From Craspedostauros australis (taxonomy: Eukaryota; Bacillariophyta; Bacillariophyceae; Mastogloiales; Achnanthaceae): a DNA stretch of 64,000 nucleotides. The position numbers were made by a program, and so were the translations under genes. Shown here one piece after another: positions 48,476-59,220 of this stretch. Every line of letters begins with the position of its first letter. Position 1 is the first letter of the stretch. Location of the stretch: positions 1-64,000 of the forward strand of contig JAMXDE010000084.1 in the NCBI GenBank assembly GCA_026770025.1, in the 5' to 3' direction. The notes beneath the pieces were generated by a model that searched no databases, was not told the DNA's origin, and saw only the letters and a program-made list of their open reading frames with translations.

Positions 48476-50388
48476 ATGGGACAGGATCGCACAGATGCGC
48501 AGTACATAGCGATGGGGGTCGCGATGACGACATCCAGCCTGCTCTCCATCGTGGGATCATCCTTGATCATCTACATGGCCAGGCGTGACCTATCCTTGGT
48601 CTACCATCGCATCCTCATTGTGATCTCTGTCACGGACATCATCGCTGGTGCATTCAATGCGGTCCATCTCTTCCTTGTCCCGTCCGACCGCACGGACAGC
48701 CCCATCGCATTTGGAAACGACATGACGTGCACCATGCTCGGTTTCGCCCTCAACAGCGCCCCCATGATCATCACGCCATACAACACCTTCCTGGCCGTCA
48801 ACTTTCTGCTGCAGATACGGTACCGATGGACGAATCGACAAATTGCGACGCAGATCGAGCCATACGTCTTCCTCCTCACGATTCTCATGGCCGTCTGCAT
48901 TCCCAGCGTCGGGCTCCTCCAGAATTCATTCGCATTGAACTACCTCAGCGGGTATTGCATCTTTGGCACATATTCGGAAACGTGTACTATGGAAGAAGTA
49001 GTGGTATTGCTTCAGGATGACATGCACAATGCTACGACTACGACTACGACGATACAGCACTGCACACCCGACGCGCTGAGTCTCGATTTGCTCAGCATCA
49101 TCGTTTCGTTCCTCGTCGGTATCATCGCGATGCTGGGTATTGCCAGCACGTACGCGCTGTACAGCTCGGTCTATTCAACGTACACAGCCAATGCACGGTA
49201 TGCGACGGATAATGAGCTGGTTGTCAGCAAATCCATGGCAATGACGGTCGCAGACAGCGCGGAAGAGATTGCTGCACGGCGAAAGAGGAAACGAAGGCGA
49301 TCGTTCATCACATCGAAGCTGCAACAGGAACGATTCAAGCAGATCACGCAACAGTGCATCCTGTACGGATTGTGAGTTTGGTCAGTGGGAGGGGAACGGG
49401 TCACTCCTGCCATGGTTGTGCTTCGTACGGGCATGGAGCACTTGCGCGTGCAGCGTATCCTCTACAATGCTCTCGCTTTGATTTGATTTGATTTGAATAG
49501 ATGTATCCATGTTGGTTATGTCCTTGGCGATCCATTTTGAGTCTCCATTCAGCGCACCGTGCTTCCGCTCATCTCTCTCCCTCCTTTGCCCCCCAACTCT
49601 ACCAACACAACTTAACCGATAAACGCTTGCCCCTATGCAGAGCCTTCGGAAACACATCCATCTGGCCGATGGCATTCACGATCGTCGACCTCACAATGGA
49701 GACGCAAGACAAGTTGGGTTCGCCGGGGATCTTCCTGCTGGTCTTCCTCACGTGCGTCTTCATGCCGTTGCAGGGTGCATTCAATTTCATTGTTTTCATT
49801 TGGCCCAAGTACCAACGCGTGCACCAGCTGCTGCGGAAACCCATGGGATCGCATGACATGATGATGCACTCTGTCGAATCGAATGGCGACTCCATTGTGG
49901 GAAGCAGCGAGATGCAGCATGCAACCTTGTTGGCGAAACAGAGTACAAGCAGCACAGGCGAGATGCATGGCAACGCCGGTGTCGCAGAGAAAAAGGGCGA
50001 CAGCATGAGGTGGTTCAGGATCATCCTCATGATCATCCAAGATGAGGATGCAGCATCAGCGAGATTTTCCAGCAGAGCGTCGGACTTGCGCATGCGATCG
50101 AATCGTCGTGCATCCGAGGAATTATCATCGTACTTCAGCAGGTTTCGTGAGGGTAGTGTGGATGTGATTGATCAGGACAGTAAATCACCGCAGCATGTTG
50201 CCGTACAAGATGAAATGAATGAGTCCACCATGCAGCAGGCCTGCAAGGATCCATCTCTTTTGGCAGAAGCGCAAGAGGACGAGGTTGTGGGTGAAAACAG
50301 CAATACCAGCGAAAGCAATGAAGAAACCAATGCTGAGAGTCAGCAGAGACAGACTGTACCTGGAAAGCCACAGTCGATGACCTTCTGA
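48476..50388 (+). CDS. Seven-transmembrane receptor (GPCR-like), two exons
   Basis: Exon 1 is 48476-49371 and exon 2 is 49641-50388. The 269-bp intron 49372-49640 starts GTGAGT and ends CTATGCAG, in phase 2; splicing gives 547 residues. Without splicing the frame stops at the donor site. Predicted membrane helices: about 12-34, 44-67, 84-113, 128-148, 203-233, 293-317 and 328-352. Cys85 and Cys161 or Cys170 could form the usual extracellular disulfide. A Thr run lies in extracellular loop 2, and a very basic segment (RRKRKRRR, about 268-275) in loop 3 before helix 6. Helix 7 ends MPLQGAFNFIVFIWPKY, which resembles receptors related to the Dictyostelium cAMP-receptor group. A hydrophilic 190-residue tail rich in Ser/Glu follows. 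Ligand and G protein are unknown. Stop TGA. Confidence 0.85.
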
Positions 50389-50911
50389 TCGATCATACAG
50401 GCGATGTCAAACGAATTTGAGACAAGATTTCAGTTTTTGCACGTTGACTTGGAGCGCTGTGAGGGATTGGCTGGTTGGGATTTGCATCTGCTGTTCTTGG
50501 TTGCGGACGGGTGCACATCGGCCGCCAACAGGACAGCTTCTTGCGTCGGCGAATCGCTGCAGCACTCGTTGGCCATGCACTGACGCAACATGGTCTTGAT
50601 GATCGTTGGAGCACCGGATGAACAGCAGATCCTATGCTGCCGAGACAACCAAAGTCAACAGAACGTGGGTGTGACATGTGTGAAAGAACAAGGAATGAGA
50701 ACCATCCTTCGTTGACAACACACTAGTCACAGTCAAGCTAGAAGTATGCTAACAACTCGGAATCCAAACACGGAAATGGCCAACACGAAGATCCATCACA
50801 AACATGCACATCTCTAACAGAACACAACACAACACAAACAGTGGCAACATCGACATCAACATCAACAGATCCGCACACCACAAACCATTTACATTGATTC
50901 TATTTTCACCT
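50389..50911. other. Intergenic region downstream of the receptor
   Basis: No supported gene; the first part is probably 3' UTR of the receptor. Confidence 0.4.
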
Positions 50912-51096
50912 GTCACCAAGTCCAAACCATTCCTACTGGCATCGTAATACCCCAAACACGATCAACCACGGACGACAGGCAGACGATTGAAGTGCGCCAA
51001 CAATTCTTGACATCACCGAAAACAACGAACTGTTGATGTTGATGTCACACAGAACAACTACTCAACGACTATGGCAATACATGTCCTCGTTCTGTG
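50912..51096. repeat. Dispersed repeat, copy 2
   Basis: Matches 1-184. Its left boundary is set by the window edge in the other copy, so the true start may be earlier. The right end is abrupt. Confidence 0.85.
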
Positions 51097-53434
51097 TAAG
51101 ACCCCATTCAGGATACGATAGTATACAAATGCGGATTTTTTATTTTATTACCTATATCATCCTATTATATTGTAGAGAGTATATGTGTGAAGTTACAAGC
51201 TCCTGGGCCCTGTAGTTAAAAAGTTTATATTTTTCGCACTAATCTACAACTAAAAACGTTGCGCATGCGGACGTGAAGGGGCAAATGGGGTTCGGAATCG
51301 CCAGTCGTGCTTCAGGTTGATTTCCAGTCGTGTCCATCATTGGCACACTCACATTTCGCGTGGGTGAGGTGGTTGGGTGCGAAAACATGTTGAGGATTGT
51401 GAAGTGGCAGCATGCATACTGAGGCTTCTGCTTCGTCTGGACTGTGGATCAGTTGTCAAAATCCAGAGTTGTGGGTTGGTGGGTAATCCAGATCTTGATG
51501 CCCAGCTTGACTTTCACAATGCTTTGTTCTCTGTTCTGCTGCTGTTCATGGCCATCGTTGGCTTCTGGCCGTTGTTCATCTGCTTTGCGCTTGGCTTCTT
51601 GTTTCGGTGTCAATCTCTTGATTCTTCCGAATCGAACGCAGTTTCGTGTGCTTTCCTGTTTCCAAACAAGTGTGATTTTCTTGTTCTCAACGTATTTCAC
51701 GTTTTGGACGAGAACAAAGGCCTGGCTTCATCAATTTTTGGTCCCAAATTTCTGATTTCAGATCACGTGTCGGCGAGAGGTGTTCTCCACCAACCTGTTT
51801 GAATTTTCAGCGACCAATCATTTCTTCTCGACGACGCACAACATCTTTTCGAAAGAGGGACAGACCTTATATTTGGCAGCGAATACCAGCGCCGATTTGG
51901 ATCTTGGTGGGAGAGAGCCCAGCTCGTCGTCCTGTTGTGTCGGGTGCAATCTCCTCAAGTGCGCCAACCTCTATCACACCAACACACGACGAGCTACGAT
52001 GCTAACAACAACAATGACAACAACAATGGCAACAATGACAACAACGACAATAGCGACAACAACAATCTAACCACAAAAGCAGCTCCTGAAGAATCTGTGT
52101 TGCAACTGCCAATTGTCATGATCGGAGATCGTTCCATGGAAGTGATTGAAAGCACAACCAGCATCCACTACTGAATTCATCGTTGGGGGCAACACGCATC
52201 TCGCACACTCAAATTTGTCACTCTGCCTGGGCAACGTTTGACCGCGCAAGAATTTTTGCGCTCCGCGCACGCGCGCGACACTTGTGATGTTGACATCTGT
52301 CGAAGCCCGCTTTCGATTCGCATTGTCCACGTCGCGCGCTATGATTGGTTCAAAAACGAGTCCATCCAGTCGATGATCGTGACATGTTGGTGATTCCTTG
52401 TTCTTCGTCGGAAGTAGGAATTGAGAGTTCTCACAGGACGATTCCGAAATCTGGCGGAGGAATCATCACCACAGGAATTCACGACGAAAAACGTACCGTG
52501 CAACTCTGCGTGAATTGCTTGTCCAACGCAAAACTGGGAGCTATGGTAATATATATTTTCCCTTTGGTCTAAGAACGAAGACCCAATGGGATTCATTCGA
52601 ATTGACAACTGTGCAAACCCAAAATCGTTCCAATGACAGGCAACACGGGTCTTCTGTACAACACTTTGTTCACACGCATACAACCAATTTCTCTGCTCTG
52701 CTCTAATCACTTAGTCTGTCTCTTTCTCTATTACCTGACTTGGCAAGGCTGGAAGAAGCCCTGATCAACAGACAGCTATGGCAACTGCCTTCAATACTGT
52801 CTTGCGCAGTTGCATATTATGTTGAAATGAGTCATGTAAGATCTTCCATCTCTTGAAGAGACGTAAATGGTTTCATGTCTTGCTCTTACATGAGTCTTGC
52901 CATCCCTGTCAGCATTGGTATCATAGTCCTTTGACTTGCATACCAAGGGACTGCTGTATCCTCGATCAGCATGCACCATTTCATCAGCAGAAAGTTTCCC
53001 ACCATCAAGCAGTCGAAGATCTGTTGGTCCGGCCACTGACCACAAGGTAACAGACCATGGCACCAAACGATGTCACCAGCTTGGATGCAAATTGCCATCT
53101 CGTACTGCAGATCAGTTCCCTTGTATTTGAGACTGTACCATTTCTTTGAAAAGGATGAGGTTCAAGAAAACAAAAGTCAGTCCCATCCACCATGAATTTG
53201 CACATCTAGTTAGGATTTGTGCTCTGTTGGTGACACAATTCAGTAGGAAAGGCCTCGTGAGCTGCCGGTTTCGGGATAACCGTGCAATGCAGTTCGAGAG
53301 GAGTGACCTTGTTAGAAGTTGTGTTACTGTAACGATGAGTAGAGTCATGCTTTTGTGCTAATCTCTGTTTGTGTTATTATGAGTTAGTTAGTAGTCTTGG
53401 TAGGATGAAGAAATGATGTCACACAGCTCGACAC
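51097..53434. other. Gene-poor region with ACA microsatellite
   Basis: 51,110-51,245 is markedly AT-rich. An imperfect (ACA)n tract runs from 52004 to 52067. Frames around it (Asn/Asp-rich on the plus strand) and at 52,340-52,710 show no family that I recognise and are interrupted by stops. A decayed gene is possible. Confidence 0.4.
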
Positions 53435-53459
53435 TGTCGAGATGTACATGTGAGTATAT
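53435..53459 (+). repeat. Orphan 25-bp tip of the E4-family LTR
   Basis: TGTCGAGATGTACATGTGAG and the next five bases equal the first 25 bases of the E4 LTRs. The sequence then diverges completely. It is either a remnant of a larger insertion or a recombination scar. Confidence 0.7.
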
Positions 53460-53476
53460 CCGTAAGGAAAGTTTCG

Positions 53477-53586
53477 GTCCTCAGGAGGACATTTAGTGCT
53501 ATCTGTCCTCCTGAGGACATTTATTTTTGACATGCATCGTAACTGTTCTCAGGAAGACAGAAAACTTATCTGTCCTCCTGAGGACA
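53477..53586. repeat. Cluster of four interrupted palindromes (TGTCCTCCTGAGGACA type)
   Basis: Four related inverted repeats within 110 bp: GTCCTCAGGAGGAC at 53477-53490, TGTCCTCCTGAGGACA at 53504-53519, TGTTCTCAGGAAGACA at 53544-53559 and TGTCCTCCTGAGGACA at 53571-53586. Three of them are followed by ATTTA. Each has 6-7-bp arms around a 2-bp centre. Confidence 0.9.
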
Positions 53587-54501
53587 TTTAATTTTGGTGT
53601 TTGACTGGTTGGAACACGTATCCACGACACAAATTATGAGTGTCGCGACAATTCATCGCGTTGTGGCTGGTGCCATCTGCTCCGTTCTTTTTTGCCATCT
53701 GCACATCCACACGCCAATCTGTTCAATAGTATTCCAGAATATTATTCTATAATATAATAATATATATAAAGTTCTACAACATCTGCTTTCAGTTGCGTCA
53801 CTTATGGGTGTTGGGGGGATCTCTAATTGTGTTCTGGAACTTGTGTGTCCTGGTTATGTTTCCTCTTTCATCAACGGAGCCATGTAACTGTGTGTCCATT
53901 TTAAAAAAAGCTTGGTTGATTTCTCGTTGTTGCGATAGAGGACTCTCGCACTCCGCTCAGCCCTTCACAAGCAAGCCTGCAAGGGAGCCACAGCCCGATA
54001 GCCACACCTTTCGAGGGGTGGCATCAGAGCTTCTCCCTTGGCGCAAGCCGAATAGATTTAAGTTCGTGCGCTCCAAGCTGATATGTTCTAAGCTTGCACA
54101 GTTCCGGCAAACTAGCAGCTCCATGCGTTAACCAAACATTAGCCAATCATGGTACTTTATTCTGCGTTGTTTGATTGTTCTTGTTGTCTTCATTGCTCCA
54201 TGCTTGTCGCTGGGCTATCTCATTTGTAATCCATTTCAAACCACGACATCAAGGAGAACCACCGCAACACATCCATGTCATGGGATTACATTGCATCACA
54301 TGCTTCCTCCGCATCATCCGCATCATCCGCATCATCCACACCACTCTATGTTTATGCTTTCCTCTGATCCACACCCACCTACAACAGCCAATTCATCCAT
54401 ACCCCACCCCACTGTACATCTTCTTGCCAAATCAACAACACGCCACATTCTTCCATCATTGATCCATCCCATCCTTTCGATTGTCTCTCCACCCCTCACC
54501 T
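53587..54501. other. Gene-free region before E4
   Basis: An AT-rich tract at about 53,735-53,775 and a GCATCATCC repeat at 54311-54339. A 112-codon frame at 53793-54131 shows no domain. Confidence 0.4.
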
Positions 54502-55298
54502 TGTCGAGATGTACATGTGAGTATATGTCAAGATGTACGTATATATGTGCATCGTTCACCCGTTATTCTCTCATACGCACTTGGACGGTATAACTACATT
54601 CGTGTCAATAGTATACTGTGATTCGTCAGAATTACAGGGGAAACGGAACACACGAAAAGGGGCAAGATTTCTGGAGGAAATTTGCAAATGACGATTTCTG
54701 AGAGAATTGGAAGATCGTCCGTCCATCCATCAATGGTACCAAGAGAATCTCGAGGTACTTCCCAACTAAACCTCAGATGACGATATCATCTGACAGGCTA
54801 CTGCATCACCAATGGAACGTGACATCTGGAGAGCAGAAGGACACCTACTGACGTCGACAGGATGTCATCATGTCACCACGTCGACATCTGTCTCCAAGTC
54901 AGAGCAGGAGGCGAAGATCCGATGACCGAAGGACATCAGCATCATGGATACAGAAGGTGAACTTCAAATGGCGAGTAATCACGGAGTAGGAGCCAGTACT
55001 GAATGAACGGAGTGTCGAATACGGAGTACGTATCGAACACGGAGTATCGTGTACGACGAGCACACGATGTTGAGAGAGAGAGAGAGAATACAGAGAGGAG
55101 CGAGAGAGCATCTCGCATACCGACTCATAGTCGGAGACTAAATCTACGAAACAGATTGAAGCACCAAGAGCCTCGGGCAAGAGAACTGGTGTACACCGAG
55201 AGGATCGGAGTAGCCAACTAATGAAATAGCAAACAGACGACTATCAACCAACACCATCTTCCACGATCGTAGGTTACCGTGAGCGGAACTTGCCAACA
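54502..55298 (+). repeat. E4 5' LTR (797 bp)
   Basis: Starts with two tandem variants of TGTCGAGATGTAC...TATATG and contains a (GA)n tract near 55,072-55,090. It is closer to the solo LTR at 35799-36599 than to its own partner. Confidence 0.92.
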
Positions 55299-55310
55299 CG
55301 TTTATAAACG
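55299..55310 (+). promoter_or_regulatory. E4 palindrome CGTTTATAAACG at the primer-binding position
   Basis: Perfect 12-base palindrome directly after the LTR end CCAACA, as in E3 (CGTTTCGAAACG). Only the two central bases differ between the elements. Confidence 0.6.
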
Positions 55311-55380
55311 ATAGATCAGGGCGAGCCCGCGGATCGGATCGTGCGAGGAAGACGAACATCATTCAAGAGCAGCAGGCTGA

Positions 55381-55815
55381 ATGAGCGAGGAAGAGGAATT
55401 GAGAGAAATCCCTCTGTCCAACCCAACTGTCAAACAAGAAGAAGGTGCGAGTGAGACTCCACCACGAGAAGAGAAGGAAGCAGCCGCGGCTACTGTCCTA
55501 TCAGGCGCAGACGCAAGCGCGATCGACGAGACCGAAGAAGAACGGTCTGCAAGGCTACACCGCGAGAAGGAGAGTATCCTCAAGGCGTACAAGCAAGAGG
55601 AGACTGGTGTGACGGAGAGCATTCGCACAACCAAACGAAGTGGTAAAAGTGAGATACCACCAGGAGGAGAATTTGTGAGCAAATCAACCCTCGCGAAACA
55701 ACAAGCGAAAAACGAAGAATCGACAACACAGAAACAGACGGAAATCAAGGGCGCGAGCGCACCGACAACGAAACAACGAATCAACATGGCGACATCAGCC
55801 AACATGAACAAGTGA
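55381..55815 (+). CDS. E4 leader ORF in frame with Gag
   Basis: 144 residues from ATG at 55381, acidic and Glu/Lys/Thr-rich (MSEEEELREIPLSNP, EKEAAAATVLSG, TEEERSARLHREKESIL), no domain. It ends TSANMNK-TGA at 55813-55815. The frame continues as RIKAPMFSGEQEDYSAW, the start of the capsid region. It is either an N-terminal Gag extension broken by one UGA or a separate leader peptide. E3 has no equivalent. Confidence 0.55.
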   Translation: MSEEEELREIPLSNPTVKQEEGASETPPREEKEAAAATVLSGADASAIDETEEERSARLHREKESILKAYKQEETGVTESIRTTKRSGKSEIPPGGEFVSKSTLAKQQAKNEESTTQKQTEIKGASAPTTKQRINMATSANMNK

Positions 55816-58800
55816 CGCATCAAGGCGCCGATGTTCAGCGGTGAACAGGAAGACTATAGCGCATGGGAGTCCCAAGCAAAGGCATACGCTCGTGCACAGA
55901 AGACGAGAGACGTGATGTTGGGCAAGACTAAGGTGCCAACAGTGAGCAAGATCGCGGCAGCCGCCGGTGAAGCCAAGGAAGCGATGGAAGAGATCTACGA
56001 GCTGGGATGTGACTGCTTCAGCGATCTGATCCTCATGATGGATGCAGAGAAAGGAAAAGGCAAGCAGGCCATCCAATACATCAACCAATGCATCTCCGAC
56101 GACTACCCCGAAGGAGACGCACACGCAGCGTGGAACGTTCTCGCGGAGAAGTTCCGACCATCCGACGCGGTGACGAAGATCAAACTCAAGCGCCAATTCA
56201 ACAACGAAAAGATAAAGAGAGACACGGACCCAGACATCTACATCACACGACTCGAGGGTCTACGCTCGCGTCTTCACGATGTCAAGTACGAGATCACGGA
56301 CGAGGAAATGATCATGCAAATCCTCAGCACGGTGAGCAACGAGTACAGTACACACATTGTGAACTTCCAACATCAACTCACGTACAATCCGGAACTGATT
56401 ACCATCAACACGATCAGAGGAGTACTCCGCACTGCATACGCCACTCACAAAGGAGGCAAAGCGTACATCGACGACTTCCAAGACAGCAACACGAAGAGCA
56501 ACGACACCGGCTTCACGAGCACCGGTAACTTCAAGGGTACTTGCCACAACTGTGGCGTGTATGGTCATAGATCCGCCGATTGTCCAGAACGCAAGAAATC
56601 GAACAACAAGAAAAACAACAACAACAACAAGATGAACGGAAAGCGCAACAACAACCGCAACAAGGGAAGCGGCTTCAACGGGAAGTGCAACTACTGTGGC
56701 ATCTTCGGACATCGCGAGGCGGAGTGCCAAAAGAAGAAGTTCAACGAGAAGAAGAAGAACAACGAACAAGCCAACGCGGCAACGGAAGGACACGACAAGA
56801 GCGGGCACGAGATGGTACTCTTGGCGAAAGACATGCTGCTCTGCATGTTGGTGTCCGACGACTACATTGAAGACTCCTTCTTCGATAACTTCGAATACGT
56901 CGGAAGTGACGACGAAGTACAGGACGATGAGATCGTTCCTGAGTGGCTCAGTGAGGAGCCAATCATCCACGAGGTGGATCCAAGACGCGAAGTGAGCTAC
57001 GAATGCTGCTTCAACGCGCACGACCTGATCGGTTCATACGGCGACGCAGCCAAGATGGACAGCGAAGCCATCGATAGTGACATCGAAGAGGCAATGAGCG
57101 AAGACAACGAGGACGCCGACAAGAGCGGCTCAGACGAAGACGCCGACGAGGACAGCGCAGATGGAGACGACGACGACACCATCAGAGACGGGGCGAACCG
57201 CGCCGAGGCGCCGCCTCCAGCAGCAATGCGAAACGAGAGAACGGGCATCTTCGATGAAGAGGACAGCGACGAAGCTGAGGACCGTCCAAGCGATACGTTC
57301 AATCCGTATGAACACGTCGTCTATCCAATCCGAATCCAATTCCCACCGGAACCAAATCCCAGAAGAGTCGACGACATCTACCGACTCCAGACCTTCCCGG
57401 AACCAACGGTCACTGCAAAACGAATGCAGAAGCAGCTCATCTACGATGCGGTTCTAACAGCTGCATTACCGATGTTCCCAGGGTTCGTGAACGAACCACT
57501 GCGATACATTTGGGTGAACATGGTAAGCACCATCCTATCCGATAACTTCAAATCAATTGAGGAGATCCTCGCAAACGCAGCCATCCTCAACCGACTACTG
57601 CAAGCAAACGAAGAGGAGGAACTCTCCGAATTGGATTTGCACTATGTGCTTGGAGGATGCATGCAGGTGCTCCTGCGCGAGCGACCACGCGTCACACCGC
57701 ATGACACGGTCACCGGAGTTCATCGAAACAGTACAGTGCCAGCGCACTTCGCTGAACTACCAAGCGACGACGAAGCTGATGAGAATCACAATCCATACAA
57801 CGAAGATGGAGTGCATGAAGATGAAGAGGCAGACGGCCTCATGGATGAGATGGCTACAGCCGCCGTGGAGCAGCTCCACGAGCTGAGCACTCGATACAAA
57901 GACAAGGTCAACAAGGACACCTGGCTCGCTGACAGTGGAGCTTCGTGTCACATCGTCAATTCAGACGCCGCTCTCTTCAACGTGCGGCACATCAAGTCAT
58001 TCGTCCAAGTGGGAGACAGCACGAAGCTGGACTCTCCCAAAATGGGATCCATTCGCTTGAAGGTCAAGCAACGAGACAACACTGGCCACATCATCCGGCT
58101 CGATGATGTGAAGTACACACCGAAAATGGCGGTGAACCTTTTCTCCACGAACAAGGCTCTGTACAACGGTTACCAGCTTGGTAACAACGGCATTCTGATG
58201 GACATCATCAACGGATCCGGAACGAAGATCGTATTCGACCGAGTCTTCCCCACATCCAACAGATTCATCACGGGAGTGCAGATGCATCCCATCATGCCAA
58301 CAGATGACGACAAGGCTTGCACAGCCATCATCAAGAATCCATCCAAGGAGATCAGCGCGGTGAATCTGCATCGAATGCTCGGCCACGCGCCACTCGAGAC
58401 CATGAAGCGGACAGCCGCCCAATACGGATGGAAGATCATCGGCGAGATGCCGGTATGTCGCGACTGCGCAGTCGCGAACGCAAGAGTGAAGAACATCCCG
58501 AAGGCAACCATTCCAAGAACGACTCGCCGCGGCGAACGGCTCTTCATTGACATTAGTTACACTAAACACATAAGCTTCGGAGATAAACGCTACTGGACCC
58601 TGATCGTGGACAACTGCACGGATCACTGCTGGAGTTTCTTTCTCAAGAACAAAAGTGATCAACCAGGGTACATCAAACGATTCATCCAAACGATCAAGTC
58701 ACAGACTGGTGACCAACAGATCATCTTCCGAGGTGACAACAGCGGAGAGAACAAATCCACGCAGGATATTCTCATCGATGCAGGACTGAACGTGAAATTC

Positions 58801-59220
58801 GAATTCATGGCATCGAACACGCCGCAACAGAACGGCAGAGTGGAACGCAAGTTCGCGTACCTCTATACCAAGATCCGCTCCATGCTCAATGGAGCACAGC
58901 TCGACGAAGAGTATAGGCATGGCCTGTGGGCAGCTGCTGCGAGCACTGCCACTGCCATCGCTAACATCACCGTAGCGAAGAATCAAAAGGAGTCACCACA
59001 TCGACAATTCTTTGGCAACGATCCACCATACGCAGATGCACTCCGCACATTCGGAGAGGTGGGTGTTGTGAAGACTACCTACGGCGGGATCACCGCTAAA
59101 CTCAAGAATAGAGGAGAAGAGATGGTGTTCATCGGATATGCACACCAACATGCATCAGGGGTCTACAACATGTACAGACCATCGACCAAGTCACTGATCT
59201 GCTCACGCGATATCAAGTGA
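55816..59220 (+). CDS. E4 Gag, protease and integrase
   Basis: An ATG lies at 55831 (MFSGEQEDYSAWESQAK). The capsid region is followed by two CCHC knuckles, CHNCGVYGHRSADC and CNYCGIFGHREAEC, with Asn/Lys-rich spacers. A long acidic region holds stretches such as DIEEAMSEDNEDADKSGSDE. The protease is WLADSGASCHIV near 57,930. The integrase has HRMLGHAP and CRDCAVAN (zinc motif), then FIDISYT, RGDNSGEN and QQNGRVERKF. The frame ends at TGA 59218-59220 in SRDIK-TGA-LNQSYGQFRG. In E3 the same place reads RDVTWMNQSYGQFRG, so this TGA replaces a Trp codon. Reading continues in the same frame downstream. Confidence 0.88.
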   Translation, partial: RIKAPMFSGEQEDYSAWESQAKAYARAQKTRDVMLGKTKVPTVSKIAAAAGEAKEAMEEIYELGCDCFSDLILMMDAEKGKGKQAIQYINQCISDDYPEGDAHAAWNVLAEKFRPSDAVTKIKLKRQFNNEKIKRDTDPDIYITRLEGLRSRLHDVKYEITDEEMIMQILSTVSNEYSTHIVNFQHQLTYNPELITINTIRGVLRTAYATHKGGKAYIDDFQDSNTKSNDTGFTSTGNFKGTCHNCGVYGHRSADCPERKKSNNKKNNNNNKMNGKRNNNRNKGSGFNGKCNYCGIFGHREAECQKKKFNEKKKNNEQANAATEGHDKSGHEMVLLAKDMLLCMLVSDDYIEDSFFDNFEYVGSDDEVQDDEIVPEWLSEEPIIHEVDPRREVSYECCFNAHDLIGSYGDAAKMDSEAIDSDIEEAMSEDNEDADKSGSDEDADEDSADGDDDDTIRDGANRAEAPPPAAMRNERTGIFDEEDSDEAEDRPSDTFNPYEHVVYPIRIQFPPEPNPRRVDDIYRLQTFPEPTVTAKRMQKQLIYDAVLTAALPMFPGFVNEPLRYIWVNMVSTILSDNFKSIEEILANAAILNRLLQANEEEELSELDLHYVLGGCMQVLLRERPRVTPHDTVTGVHRNSTVPAHFAELPSDDEADENHNPYNEDGVHEDEEADGLMDEMATAAVEQLHELSTRYKDKVNKDTWLADSGASCHIVNSDAALFNVRHIKSFVQVGDSTKLDSPKMGSIRLKVKQRDNTGHIIRLDDVKYTPKMAVNLFSTNKALYNGYQLGNNGILMDIINGSGTKIVFDRVFPTSNRFITGVQMHPIMPTDDDKACTAIIKNPSKEISAVNLHRMLGHAPLETMKRTAAQYGWKIIGEMPVCRDCAVANARVKNIPKATIPRTTRRGERLFIDISYTKHISFGDKRYWTLIVDNCTDHCWSFFLKNKSDQPGYIKRFIQTIKSQTGDQQIIFRGDNSGENKSTQDILIDAGLNVKFEFMASNTPQQNGRVERKFAYLYTKIRSMLNGAQLDEEYRHGLWAAAASTATAIANITVAKNQKESPHRQFFGNDPPYADALRTFGEVGVVKTTYGGITAKLKNRGEEMVFIGYAHQHASGVYNMYRPSTKSLICSRDIK

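Noticed and set aside
53735-53775. AT-rich tract as origin or centromere element
   Set aside because: Too short and isolated; nothing else supports it.
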